64,000 bases of DNA from Rathayibacter sp. VKM Ac-2760 (GCF_009834185.1 NZ_CP047173.1:2728001-2792000); one strand, 5' to 3'; positions 1 through 8,184 are shown, numbered from the stretch's first letter. Notes: a model not told the origin generated them from the sequence alone. Numbers and translations: made by a program.

Positions 1-279
<279 letters not shown>

Positions 280-293
280 GGCCGACGACCCGC

Positions 294-299
294 TAGGGT
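294..299 (+). promoter_or_regulatory. Putative -10 box of the thiamine operon
   Basis: TAGGGT lies just upstream of the riboswitch aptamer; transcription would begin around 305-307, directly ahead of the aptamer. No good -35 is visible. Confidence 0.4.
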
Positions 300-306
300 C
301 GTGCGC

Positions 307-377
307 AGTGACACGGGGTGCCCGCCAGGGCTGAGATGAGACCCGTCGAACCTGATCTAGTTCGTACTAGCGAAGGG
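307..377 (+). promoter_or_regulatory. TPP riboswitch (THI element)
   Basis: The conserved THI-box pieces occur in order: ACGGGGTGC, then CTGAGA followed by GACCCG, then CCTGATCTAG, and the closing GCGAAGGGA. The aptamer senses thiamine pyrophosphate. The 3' closing strand contains the GAAGGG that serves as Shine-Dalgarno for the ATG at 387, so ligand-stabilised P1 should directly hide the ribosome site. No terminator hairpin is seen between aptamer and gene, which favours translational control. The exact P1 ends are approximate. Confidence 0.93.
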
Positions 378-386
378 ATGTCGCGA

Positions 387-1214
387 ATGAGCATTCGCAC
401 GCCTGCCCACCCGACCCTCCCCGACGGTGCGGCCGTCGCCCGAGACCTGGCACGGCTGCGCTCCGCAGCGCCGCTCGTGCAGTGCATCACCAACGCGGTG
501 GTGACCGGCTTCACCGCGAACAGCCTGCTCGCGCTCGGCGCCAGCCCCGCGATGTGCGACCTGCCCGGCGAGGCCGGCGTCTTCGCCCGGATCGCCTCCG
601 CGACGCTGGTGAACCTCGGCACCCCGGGCGCCGAGCAGCGCGACGGCGCGCTGGAGGCGGTCGCCGCGGCGAACGACGCCGGGACCCCCTGGGTGCTCGA
701 CCCCGTCGCCGTCGGCCCGCTCCCCGTCCGCACCGCCCTGGCCGCGGAGCTGCTGGAGGCGCGGCCGGCGATCATCCGCGGCAACGCCTCCGAGATCCTC
801 GCCCTCGCGGGTCTCGGCGCGGGCGGTCGCGGCGTCGACGCGGTCGACGGCCCGGAGGACGCGCTCGACGCGGCGCACTCGCTCGCCCGGCGCTCGGGCG
901 CCGCGGTCGCCGTCTCGGGTGCCGTCGACGTGATCACCGACGGCGAGCGCGTCGTCCGCGTCACCGGCGGGCACCCGCTGCTCACCCGCGTCACCGGCGG
1001 CGGCTGCGCCCTCGGCGCGGTGATGGCCGCGTTCCTCGGCGCACAGGACTCCGACGCGCTCGGGGCAGCGGTCGCCGCCTCCGTGGTCTGGGGCCTCGCC
1101 GCCGAGAGCGCGGCCGCCGGCGCGAGCGGTCCCGGCTCCTTCGCGGTCGGGCTGCTCGACGCCCTCGCCGCGCTCACCGCCGACGAGGTCGAGAGCGGAG
1201 CGCGGATCGCATGA
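387..1214 (+). CDS. thiM: Hydroxyethylthiazole kinase
   Basis: 275-residue protein that phosphorylates 4-methyl-5-(2-hydroxyethyl)thiazole, a thiamine salvage step. Family motifs are clear: QCITNAVVTGFTANSLLALG near residues 32-51, RGNASEI, and the glycine-rich TGGGCALGAV segment with the conserved cysteine. The start at 387 is chosen because GAAGGG lies about 9 nt upstream; an in-frame ATG at 378 would sit on the end of the riboswitch. It overlaps thiE by 4 nt (ATGA) and is first in a TPP-controlled operon, so substrate salvage is likely repressed when thiamine is plentiful. Confidence 0.95.
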   Translation: MSIRTPAHPTLPDGAAVARDLARLRSAAPLVQCITNAVVTGFTANSLLALGASPAMCDLPGEAGVFARIASATLVNLGTPGAEQRDGALEAVAAANDAGTPWVLDPVAVGPLPVRTALAAELLEARPAIIRGNASEILALAGLGAGGRGVDAVDGPEDALDAAHSLARRSGAAVAVSGAVDVITDGERVVRVTGGHPLLTRVTGGGCALGAVMAAFLGAQDSDALGAAVAASVVWGLAAESAAAGASGPGSFAVGLLDALAALTADEVESGARIA

Positions 1215-1852
1215 TCGACCTCTCGCTCCACCTCGTCACCGACACCCGCCTCTGCGGACCGCGGGGAGTCGCGGCCGTGGTCGCTGCCGCCGTCGCGGGC
1301 GGCGTCCGCGTCGTCCAGGTCCGCGACCACGAGGCGGCCGCTGCCGAGCTCGTCGCCCTCACCTGCGCCGTCGCCGCCGTGCTCGACGAGCGCACCACGC
1401 TCCTGGTCGACGACCGCGTCGACGTCGTCCTCGCCGCCCGCCTGGCCGGCGCCCGGGTCGACGGCGTGCATGTCGGGCAATCGGACCTGCCGGTCCTCGC
1501 CGCACGCAGCATCCTCGGCCCGGGCGCCGTGGTCGGTCTCACGGCGAACACCCCGGCGCACCTCGCCGCGGCGCACGCCCTGCCCGCCGGCACCGTGGAC
1601 TACCTCGGCGTCGGCGTGATCCGGGCCACGGCGACCAAGCCCGACCACCCCGTCCCGCTCGGGATCGACGGCTTCGCCGCCCTCGCCGCCGCGACTCCGC
1701 TCCCCTGCGTGGCCATCGGCGGCGTCACCGCCGACGACGCCGCGGCCCTGCGCCGGGCCGGCGCGGCCGGTCTCGCGATCGTCTCGGCGATCTGCGCCGC
1801 TGACGACCCGGGGGCCGCCGCACGCCGCTTCCGGGCGGAGTGGGACCGATGA
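1211..1852 (+). CDS. thiE: Thiamine-phosphate synthase
   Basis: 213-residue TIM-barrel enzyme that joins HMP-pyrophosphate and thiazole phosphate to give thiamine monophosphate. Visible family signatures are VQVRDH for the phosphate/pyrimidine site, LVDDRVDV, and GVHVGQSDLP. The length is normal for ThiE. The start overlaps the thiM stop and the stop overlaps the next start, so translation is coupled through the operon. It joins the products of ThiM and ThiD made by its neighbours. Confidence 0.95.
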   Translation: MIDLSLHLVTDTRLCGPRGVAAVVAAAVAGGVRVVQVRDHEAAAAELVALTCAVAAVLDERTTLLVDDRVDVVLAARLAGARVDGVHVGQSDLPVLAARSILGPGAVVGLTANTPAHLAAAHALPAGTVDYLGVGVIRATATKPDHPVPLGIDGFAALAAATPLPCVAIGGVTADDAAALRRAGAAGLAIVSAICAADDPGAAARRFRAEWDR

Positions 1853-3330
1853 GCGCCGCGCTCCCCGCTCCCGCCGCGATCCCCCGCGTCCTCAGCATCG
1901 CCGGCACCGACCCGACCGGCGGCGCCGGCATCCAGGCCGACCTGAAGTCGATCGGCGCGCTCGGTGGCTACGGGATGGCCGTGGTCACCGCGCTCGTCGC
2001 GCAGAACACCCGGGGGGTGCGATCCGTGCACCTGCCGCCGGCCGCGTTCCTCCGCGAGCAGCTCGACGCGGTGAGCGACGACGTCGAGATCGACGCGGTG
2101 AAGATCGGCATGATCGCGAACGCGGAGCTCGGCGCCGTGATCGCCGGCTGGCTCGACGACGTGCGCCCACCGCTCGTCGTCGTCGACCCGGTGATGATCG
2201 CGACCAGCGGGCACCGCCTGCTCGACGCGGAGGCGGAGGACGCGGTCCGCGCCCTGGTCCGCCGTGCCCACCTGGTCACCCCGAACCTCCCCGAGCTGGC
2301 CGTGCTCGCCGGCGCCGAGCCCGCCAGCGACTGGCCCGCCGCGCTCGAGCAGGCCGCCTCGATCGCCCGTACCCTCGGCACGGCCGTCCTGGTCAAGGGC
2401 GGGCACCTCGACGGCCCGGCGACTCCGGACGCGATCGTCACCCCTGACGGCGGCGCCCGCGAGGTGCCGGGACGGCGCGTCACCACCCGGAACACGCACG
2501 GCACCGGCTGCTCGCTCTCCTCCGCGATGGCGACGCTCCTGGCGGGCGGCGAGGCGACTCCGGACGCGCTGGTCCTCGCGCTGACGACGGCGAAGGACTG
2601 GCTGACCGGCGCCCTCCGCGGCGCCGACGCGCTCCGGGTCGGCAGCGGCAACGGCCCCATCGACCACTTCCACCGGCTGCGCGTCCCCGCCTTCTGCGAG
2701 CGGATGTGGGCCGGGACGGAGGCCCTCCGCGCCGAGATCGACGCGCTCCCCTTCGTCTCGGCCCTCGGCGACGGCTCCCTCGCCCGCGACGACTTCGAGT
2801 GGTACCTGGAGCAGGACGCGCTCTACCTCACCGAGTACGCCCGGGTCCTCGCCGTCGCCGCCCAGCGCGCGCCGAGCACCGCCGAGCAGGTCTTCTGGGC
2901 GGAGTCGTCCGCCTCGGCCCTCGCGGCGGAGGCGCAGCTGCACCGCGACCGCCTCGGCGAGCGCACGACGACCGCCTCGGCCACCACCCGCGGCTACGTC
3001 GACCACCTGCTCGCGGCCGGCGCCCGCGGCGGCTACGGCGAGATCGTCGCCGCCCTGCTGCCGTGCTTCTGGCTCTACGCCGACCTCGGCGAGCGCCTCG
3101 CCGCGGCGAACCGGCCGGGCCACCCCTACGCGGACTGGCTGGTGACCTACGCCGATCCCGCGTTCGCCGTCGCGACCGAGCGCGCGATCGCGATCACCGA
3201 GGCGGCCGCCGCCCGCGCCACGGACGCGGAACGCGCCGCCATGGGCGACGCGTTCCTGCGCTCGAGCGTCTTCGAGCGCGACTTCTTCGCGGCTCCGCTC
3301 AGCCGATCGCCTGGCGGAGGACGTGCATGA
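1849..3330 (+). CDS. thiD: ThiD-TenA fusion: HMP(-P) kinase / thiaminase II-type hydrolase
   Basis: 493 residues in two domains. Residues 1 to about 270 are ThiD: GTDPTGGAGIQADLKS near the N-terminus and the anion-hole motif NTHGTGCS. Residues about 275-485 are TenA: DFEWYLEQDALYL, the LPCFWLY motif with the expected nucleophile Cys406, and SSVFERDFF containing the C-terminal glutamate. ThiD phosphorylates HMP twice; TenA of the cysteine class releases HMP from degraded thiamine or amino-HMP. The fusion would feed the salvaged pyrimidine to the kinase. ATG at 1849 overlaps the thiE stop; a GTG at 1840 is possible. The end overlaps the convergent helicase gene by 32 nt. Confidence 0.93.
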   Translation: MSAALPAPAAIPRVLSIAGTDPTGGAGIQADLKSIGALGGYGMAVVTALVAQNTRGVRSVHLPPAAFLREQLDAVSDDVEIDAVKIGMIANAELGAVIAGWLDDVRPPLVVVDPVMIATSGHRLLDAEAEDAVRALVRRAHLVTPNLPELAVLAGAEPASDWPAALEQAASIARTLGTAVLVKGGHLDGPATPDAIVTPDGGAREVPGRRVTTRNTHGTGCSLSSAMATLLAGGEATPDALVLALTTAKDWLTGALRGADALRVGSGNGPIDHFHRLRVPAFCERMWAGTEALRAEIDALPFVSALGDGSLARDDFEWYLEQDALYLTEYARVLAVAAQRAPSTAEQVFWAESSASALAAEAQLHRDRLGERTTTASATTRGYVDHLLAAGARGGYGEIVAALLPCFWLYADLGERLAAANRPGHPYADWLVTYADPAFAVATERAIAITEAAAARATDAERAAMGDAFLRSSVFERDFFAAPLSRSPGGGRA

Positions 3331-5455
3331 GCGCGTCCAGCTGAACCGTGTCGGCCGAGGCGACCTCGGCGTCCGCCCCGTCGAGCGCGCGGGCGGCGAG
3401 GCCGGCCTTCGCGTCGATCAGCTCGGCGATCTTGGCGTCGATCGTGTGCGCGGCGATGATGCGCCAGGCCGTGACCGGCTCCTCCTGGCCGATGCGGTGC
3501 ACGCGGTCGATCGCCTGCGTCTGCTCGGCCGAGGTCCAGGACAGCTCGGCCAGGACGACGTTCGACGAGGCCTGCAGGTTGACGCCGACCCCCGCCGCGG
3601 TCAGCGAGCAGACCGCGACCGAGACGTCCGGGTCCTCGTTGAACGCGTCGATCTGCGACTGGCGGAACGTCGCCGACTGGTCGCCGCGGATCGAGACGGA
3701 GGTGAGCTCGCGCTTCTCGAAGGTCTCCTCCGCCTGGTCCATCACGTCGATGTGCTTGGCGAAGAAGACCACCTTGCCGACCGAGCGGGCCAGCTGCGAG
3801 GCGTAGTCGGCGGCGAGCGCCGCCTTGGCCTGGCCGATCCGGCGCACCATCGTGAAGACGTTCTCGCCGGTCTTGGCCGACTTCGACTCCTCGAGCTCGC
3901 TCTGCGCGACGATGCGGACGAAGCGCTCGCGCTCGTCGTCGTCGAGCTCGTGGGTGATCGACGCGGTGACGGCCTTGTAGCGCTGCAGCATCCGTGCGCC
4001 GAGCTCGCGCTCCGCCTTCTGGATCGAGCGGCCGAGGTCGTCGTCCAGCTCGACCGGGAGGTCGACGATCCGCTTCGAGGGCAGGTCGGCGGCGACGTCG
4101 ATCTTCTTGCGGCGGACGATGCCGAGGTCGATGACCGCCTCGCGCGCCTCCGGGTAGAACCCGGTGTCGGCGGGGGTGAGCCCGGTGTCCTCGAGCAGGC
4201 CCATCAGCTCGGGCCCGGGCTTGGTCTCGTCGATCCAGCCGAGGAAGCGCCAGATGGCACGGAAGTCGTCCACGTCGTTGATGAGCGGTGTACCCGTGAG
4301 GGCGATCATCAGCGGATCGTGGCCGGGAGTCGTCTCGCGGATCTTCGCGGCCAGCGCCAGCACGCTCTGCGAGCGCTGCGAGCGGAGGTTCTTGATGAAG
4401 TGCGCCTCGTCGACGACCATCCCGCGGAAGCCGAGGCTGCCGAGCCAGCCGATGTGGCGGTCGAGGATGTCGTAGTTGACGATCACGACGTCGGCGAACG
4501 CGTCGAGCGTCCCGCCGTCGCCGTGGATGACGGTCGCGCGGCGCTGCGGCGTCCACCGCTCCACCTCGCGCGCCCAGTTCATCTTCACGACGTTGGGCAC
4601 GACGGCGAGCAGCGGGTACGAGCCGGTGACGGAGGCGGCCAGCAGGCTCTGCGCCGTCTTGCCGAGTCCCGGCTCGTCGGCGAGCAGGAAGCTGCGGTGC
4701 CCCTCGCGGGCGCCCTCGATGAAGCGCGCCTGGTGCGGCATCAGGTCGCGGCCGCGCGGGGTGACCCGGTCGATCTTCGGCGGCTCGGGCAGCTCCATGC
4801 TGGCGGCGCGGCCACCGGCTCCGTACTCGAACGCCTTGAACAGCGGACCGAGCAGCTCCCAGTCGTCGAGGCGGCGACGGGCGGGCGTGGGTGCGCTCGC
4901 GATCGAGAAGTCCGGCGGGAGGAACGGGTTGGCGAGCTGGCGCGCGCGCACCGACGGCGGCACGACCTGGTTGACCGCCACCTCCGGCTTGGGCTCCGGC
5001 TCGGTCACGATCAGCAGCTCGTCCGGGCTCAGCTCGGCGCCGGCCTCGAGCAGCCAGTCGCGCCGCAGCTTCTGCGCGGCGGCGGTGATGCCGGCCTCGG
5101 ACTCGAGCAGGGCGATCAGGCTGGTGTCGCGGGCGGCGGTCTTCGCGAGGATGGTCGCGATGCCGTCGAGGCGCTTCATCTCCTCCGCACGCTGCGAGTC
5201 GCTCAGCTCGGTGTCGATCTTCACCCGCTTGCGCTCCTCGCGCATCAGCAGGGCGATCACCAGGAACTTGGTCCGATTGGTCGGACCGACCTTGCCGGTC
5301 TGTGCCTTGGCCTCGACCTCGCGCACCCGGCGGGCGAGGATCGGGATGATCCCGGAGTTGTCGACCCCGCGCGAGCGCGAACGGGGCCGGGTGCCCGGGC
5401 TCGCGCTGGTCGGACGACGCGACTGACCGGACTGACGCTGGCCGCTGCGAGCCAT
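3299..5455 (-). CDS. SNF2-family DEAD/DEAH helicase-like ATPase
   Basis: 718-residue superfamily 2 protein. The N-terminal ~220 residues have no recognised domain. The SNF2 core shows Walker A DEPGLGKTAQ (Lys266), DEAH at 349-352, ALTGTPLIN (motif III), and the C-terminal RecA lobe ending in the motif VI segment AIDRVHRIGQ. Such enzymes translocate on double-stranded DNA and remodel protein-DNA complexes; the bacterial role is usually transcription recycling or repair, and it cannot be fixed here. The start follows GAGGAGG by a few nt. The 271-nt region upstream is an odd CA-rich leader. No restriction or phage-defence partner is adjacent, so it looks like a solitary housekeeping copy. Confidence 0.9.
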   Translation of the reverse strand: MARSGQRQSGQSRRPTSASPGTRPRSRSRGVDNSGIIPILARRVREVEAKAQTGKVGPTNRTKFLVIALLMREERKRVKIDTELSDSQRAEEMKRLDGIATILAKTAARDTSLIALLESEAGITAAAQKLRRDWLLEAGAELSPDELLIVTEPEPKPEVAVNQVVPPSVRARQLANPFLPPDFSIASAPTPARRRLDDWELLGPLFKAFEYGAGGRAASMELPEPPKIDRVTPRGRDLMPHQARFIEGAREGHRSFLLADEPGLGKTAQSLLAASVTGSYPLLAVVPNVVKMNWAREVERWTPQRRATVIHGDGGTLDAFADVVIVNYDILDRHIGWLGSLGFRGMVVDEAHFIKNLRSQRSQSVLALAAKIRETTPGHDPLMIALTGTPLINDVDDFRAIWRFLGWIDETKPGPELMGLLEDTGLTPADTGFYPEAREAVIDLGIVRRKKIDVAADLPSKRIVDLPVELDDDLGRSIQKAERELGARMLQRYKAVTASITHELDDDERERFVRIVAQSELEESKSAKTGENVFTMVRRIGQAKAALAADYASQLARSVGKVVFFAKHIDVMDQAEETFEKRELTSVSIRGDQSATFRQSQIDAFNEDPDVSVAVCSLTAAGVGVNLQASSNVVLAELSWTSAEQTQAIDRVHRIGQEEPVTAWRIIAAHTIDAKIAELIDAKAGLAARALDGADAEVASADTVQLDALMHVLRQAIG

Positions 5456-5507
5456 GCTCCTCCTCGACGTGGACGGGGGCGGAGGAGGGATTCCCGCGCT
5501 CCACCGT

Positions 5508-5588
5508 CGCATTGCACTGTGCGTGCCTTGTGTGCTGCGTGTCTTGCGTGCAGTGCGGGTCTTGCCTGCACTGCGTGTGTTGCACTGG
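5508..5588 (-). repeat. Degenerate CA-rich repeat tract in the helicase leader
   Basis: Read on the minus strand the tract is a run of short imperfect units such as GCAAGAC, ACGCA and GTGCA, poor in U and unlike the surrounding sequence. A TAGACT -10-like box on the minus strand at 5701-5706 would place this tract in a ~240-nt 5' leader. A perfect palindrome (CGGGTCTGAGACCCG, 5653-5667) lies between the two. Confidence 0.4.
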
Positions 5589-5726
5589 CCGCGTCGAGTC
5601 TGGGACGAGACGGGCACCGGTGCGCCCGGTGGCCGTCGGGAGCTCCGAGCAACGGGTCTGAGACCCGGTCGCAGCATCCCCGGCGTGCGGGCGCGCGTCG
5701 AGTCTACTCCCCCGTCACCGTCGAGG

Positions 5727-6098
5727 TCACTCGGTGACGCGCACGCGGATGACGAGGCCCGCCGCGACCACGACGCCGACCGCGGCGAGGTGCAGCGACG
5801 ACCAGACCGCGTCCGGGAACGAGAACGGCAGCACCGGGTTCCAGAGCACCACGATCGGCACGAGCCCGATCAGCCAGTACCAGGCCTTCGCCTGGATCGC
5901 GAACCAGCCGATCACCGCCGCGAGGATCGCGACCGGGTACCGCACGAAGTCGTAGGCGTCTCCGCCGACCAGCGCGAGACCCGCCAGCAGGATGATCGCG
6001 GCGAGGACGCCCGGGGCCAGCGCCATCCTCGCGTTCGACCGGTTCGGGTAGCGGTCGCTGGTGCCGCCACGGGGCGGGCCGGACTTCTGCGCATTCAC
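5727..6098 (-). CDS. Small multi-pass membrane protein (DUF6804-like), predicted CsoR-controlled
   Basis: 123 residues: a short polar, basic N-terminus, then about four hydrophobic segments including LAAIILLAGLALVGG, VAILAAVIGWFAIQ, WYWLIGLVPIVVLW and LAAVGVVVAAGLVI. The WNPVLPF segment recalls DUF6804-type actinobacterial proteins; function unknown. The GTG start at 6098 is chosen because TACGAT at 6105-6110 sits exactly 6 nt upstream, the leaderless pattern common in this window. It is divergent from the CsoR-type gene, and a perfect CsoR-like inverted repeat at 6117-6135 lies over its promoter, so it may belong to a metal-responsive or sulfur-responsive regulon. That role is inference. Confidence 0.75.
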   Translation of the reverse strand: MNAQKSGPPRGGTSDRYPNRSNARMALAPGVLAAIILLAGLALVGGDAYDFVRYPVAILAAVIGWFAIQAKAWYWLIGLVPIVVLWNPVLPFSFPDAVWSSLHLAAVGVVVAAGLVIRVRVTE

Positions 6099-6104
6099 CC
6101 GTCG

Positions 6105-6110
6105 ATCGTA
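6105..6110 (-). promoter_or_regulatory. -10 box, leaderless promoter of the small membrane protein
   Basis: On the minus strand TACGAT is followed by 6 nt and the GTG at 6098. The matching -35 region falls at about 6128-6133, inside the inverted repeat at 6117-6135. Confidence 0.5.
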
Positions 6111-6116
6111 CGGGGC

Positions 6117-6135
6117 GATACCCCGCCCGGGTATC
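6117..6135. promoter_or_regulatory. CsoR-type operator, shared by two divergent promoters
   Basis: Perfect inverted repeat GATACCC-n5-GGGTATC. CsoR-family operators typically have G/C tracts flanked by TA-containing arms, and this site lies immediately upstream of a CsoR-family gene. It covers the expected -35 positions of both the rightward csoR promoter (6124-6129) and the leftward membrane-protein promoter (6128-6133). Autoregulation plus control of the divergent gene is the natural reading. Confidence 0.7.
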
Positions 6136-6146
6136 CGCTCCCGGCG

Positions 6147-6152
6147 TAGGCT
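6147..6152 (+). promoter_or_regulatory. -10 box, leaderless promoter of csoR
   Basis: TAGGCT followed by exactly 6 nt and the GTG start at 6159; no Shine-Dalgarno is visible. Confidence 0.55.
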
Positions 6153-6158
6153 GGCCGG

Positions 6159-6437
6159 GTGATCGAGGATCTGAAGAAGCGCTCCCTGCACCGCGCCCGC
6201 ATCCTGGCGGGCCAGATGCGCGGCCTCGAGAAGGCCATCGAGAACGAGGACTACTGCGTCGACATCGTCACGCAGTCGCTCGCCATCCAGAAGTCGCTCG
6301 GCTCGCTGAACAAGCTGATCGTCGAGAACCACCTCCGCACCCACGTCACCGCGATGTTCGACGAGGGCGGCGACGCGCGCGAGGCCGCCATCGCCGAGCT
6401 CGTGAAGATCTTCGAGCTGTCGAACAACCGCTCGTGA
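6159..6437 (+). CDS. CsoR/RcnR/FrmR-family (DUF156) transcriptional repressor
   Basis: 92-residue all-helical repressor; members form tetramers that release DNA when they bind a metal or react with sulfur or aldehyde. Aligned sensor positions are Cys33, His58 (ENHL) and His62, where Cu(I)-sensing CsoR has Cys-His-Cys; the third ligand is therefore His, as in RcnR, but no RcnR-like N-terminal His3 is present. The effector cannot be assigned: Cu, Ni/Co, Zn or an aldehyde are all open. The GTG start is supported by a leaderless -10 box. Its stop overlaps the GTG of the macro-domain gene (GTGA), so the two are co-translated. Confidence 0.9.
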   Translation: MIEDLKKRSLHRARILAGQMRGLEKAIENEDYCVDIVTQSLAIQKSLGSLNKLIVENHLRTHVTAMFDEGGDAREAAIAELVKIFELSNNRS

Positions 6438-6958
6438 CCGCGCTCACCGCCGTCCGCGGCGACATCACCCGCGAGCAGGTCGACGTCATCGTCAACGCCG
6501 CCAACTCGTCCCTGCTCGGCGGCGGCGGCGTCGACGGCGCGATCCACCGCGCCGGCGGTCCCGAGATCCTCGAGGAGTGCCGCCGCCTCCGCGCCGGCGA
6601 GCTGCGCGAGGGACTCCCCGCCGGCTCCGCGGTCGCGACCACGGCCGGCCGCCTGCCCGCGCGCTGGGTCGTGCACACCGTCGGCCCCGTGTACTCGCGC
6701 AGCGACGACCGCTCGGCCGTTCTCGCCTCCGCGTACACCGAGTCGATCCGCGTCACCCGCTCCCTCGGCGCCCGGACCGTCGCCTTCCCGGCCGTCTCGG
6801 CCGGCGTCTACGGCTGGCCGATGGCGAGCGCGGCCCGCGTCGCCGTCGACTCCGTCCGCGCGGCCGCCGCCGAGGACGGCCCGGGCGCCCTCGACGAGGT
6901 CCGCTTCGTCCTCTTCTCGGACGACGCCCTCGCCGCCTTCCGCAAGGCGCTCGGCTAG
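6434..6958 (+). CDS. Macro-domain O-acetyl-ADP-ribose / ADP-ribosyl hydrolase
   Basis: 174-residue stand-alone macro domain of the YmdB/MacroD type: GDIT, the ADP-ribose loop VNAANSSLLGGGGVDGAIH and the phosphate loop AVSAGVYGWP. Such proteins deacetylate O-acetyl-ADP-ribose or remove mono-ADP-ribose from proteins. The GTG start overlaps the csoR stop by 4 nt, so expression should follow the repressor's own control. That is an unusual partner for a metal-sensor gene. It is convergent with the next gene, overlapping 4 nt at the stop codons. Confidence 0.92.
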   Translation: MTALTAVRGDITREQVDVIVNAANSSLLGGGGVDGAIHRAGGPEILEECRRLRAGELREGLPAGSAVATTAGRLPARWVVHTVGPVYSRSDDRSAVLASAYTESIRVTRSLGARTVAFPAVSAGVYGWPMASAARVAVDSVRAAAAEDGPGALDEVRFVLFSDDALAAFRKALG

Positions 6959-7353
6959 CTCGCCGTCCTGGTCGCGGTGCCGGTGCCCGCGTCCGCTCCG
7001 GTACCGGATTCCGACCCCGAGTCCGTCCCTGTCCCGCTCCCCTGGCCGCCGAACGACCCGGGCCCGCCATCGCCGGGGAAACCGCCGTCCGGCATCCCGC
7101 CCCGCTGCGACGGGTCGAACCCGCCGACGGCGGTGGACCCGACCGCGTTGCCGACGGCGTAGCCGATCCCGAACCCTCCGCCCAGCAGCAACAGCCCGGC
7201 GAGGACGGCGAGCGCGATCCACCGGACGCGGCGCCGTCGCCAGAGCGGCTGACGCGCCTGCACCGGCTCCGCCGCGCTCGGCGCCACGGTTCCCGCCGCG
7301 GGCGGCGGCCACTCCGCCGTCCCCGGTCCCTGGTTCTCGATCGTGCTGCTCAT
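6955..7353 (-). CDS. Single-pass membrane protein with glycine-rich tail
   Basis: 132 residues: a Pro/Ala-rich N-terminal ~35, a basic stretch (RRRRVR), one hydrophobic segment WIALAVLAGLLLLGGGFGIG near 45-65, then a low-complexity Gly/Ser/Thr/Asp tail. The basic side predicts a cytoplasmic N-terminus and an outside, disordered tail. GGAGG lies about 8 nt before the ATG. Such proteins are common in actinobacteria and have no assigned function; I do not recognise a family. Confidence 0.75.
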   Translation of the reverse strand: MSSTIENQGPGTAEWPPPAAGTVAPSAAEPVQARQPLWRRRRVRWIALAVLAGLLLLGGGFGIGYAVGNAVGSTAVGGFDPSQRGGMPDGGFPGDGGPGSFGGQGSGTGTDSGSESGTGADAGTGTATRTAS

Positions 7354-7560
7354 CCTGCGCCTCCGGCTCTCGTCGCACCCGGCCGGGTGCAGATCCGAGA
7401 GTGCCGTCGCCGCCTATGCCCGCGGCAAGAACCGCTGATCGATCCCCGAAGAGCAGTGCACTCCCGCGCGGCCCACTCCTACGAGGACCTGGGAACGACG
7501 AAGGGAGCCGGACCTCTCGGTCACGACTCCCCTCGGATGCGCATCGCTGGGCCGAGGCGC

Positions 7561-8184
7561 CTACGCCGTCTTCGGCCGCGCGAACTCGTCGTACGGCAGC
7601 GTGATCGGCCGGGTCCGCGGCGGCATCCGCAGCACGGAGTCCAGGGCGGGGCCGAGGGCCTCGCGCCACGCGGAGTAGCCGGCCTCGTTGAGGTGCAGGC
7701 CGTCGGGCGAGTACTGCTCGAGCAGGGCGCCGTCCTCGCCGGCGAGCACCGGCCAGAGGTCGAGGTAGCCCGCGTGCGCCGTCGGGGCGAACTGCCAGAG
7801 GTGACGGTTCACCTCGCGGATCTGCGCGCCGAACTCGCGCGCCCGCGGCAGCAGCGAGACGACGAGGATGCGCACGTCCGGCAGATCGCGGCGGAACGTC
7901 GCGACGATCGTCTCGATGTTGCGCACGATGTGCTCGGTGGTGCGGTGGTAGGCGAGATCGTTGGTGCCGACGAGCAGCACGACCGTGTCCGGCGCCGACT
8001 CGACGAGCTCCGGGAGCCGCTCCACGACGTCGGCGCTGGTCGCCCCGCCGACGCCCTCGTCGACGACGGTCGACGCCGTCAACCACTCGTCCCAGGACCC
8101 GCCCTGGATGATGCTGTCGCCGATGAAGGCGACCTTCCCCAACTGGAGTTCGCGCCCCGCGTCCGTGTCCGACCGTTCGCTCAT
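7561..8184 (-). CDS. SGNH/GDSL-type hydrolase
   Basis: 207 residues with the blocks of the SGNH esterase fold: FIGDSII (catalytic Ser), a central Gly, LLVGTNDLAYH (Asn block) and SPDGLHLNEAGY carrying the Asp-His pair. It probably hydrolyses an ester, acetyl or thioester bond; the substrate is unknown. No signal peptide is seen, so it is likely cytoplasmic. The start at 8184 has GAGAGGAG upstream; a GTG further up would add a poorly conserved extension. It is 56 nt downstream of the SDR gene on the same strand and may share its transcript. Confidence 0.9.
   Translation of the reverse strand: MSERSDTDAGRELQLGKVAFIGDSIIQGGSWDEWLTASTVVDEGVGGATSADVVERLPELVESAPDTVVLLVGTNDLAYHRTTEHIVRNIETIVATFRRDLPDVRILVVSLLPRAREFGAQIREVNRHLWQFAPTAHAGYLDLWPVLAGEDGALLEQYSPDGLHLNEAGYSAWREALGPALDSVLRMPPRTRPITLPYDEFARPKTA

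Noticed and set aside
3323..5737. Large plus-strand open frame opposite the helicase
   Set aside because: Its product is Arg/Gly/Ala-rich low complexity and mirrors the codon bias of the minus-strand SNF2 gene, which has full motifs.
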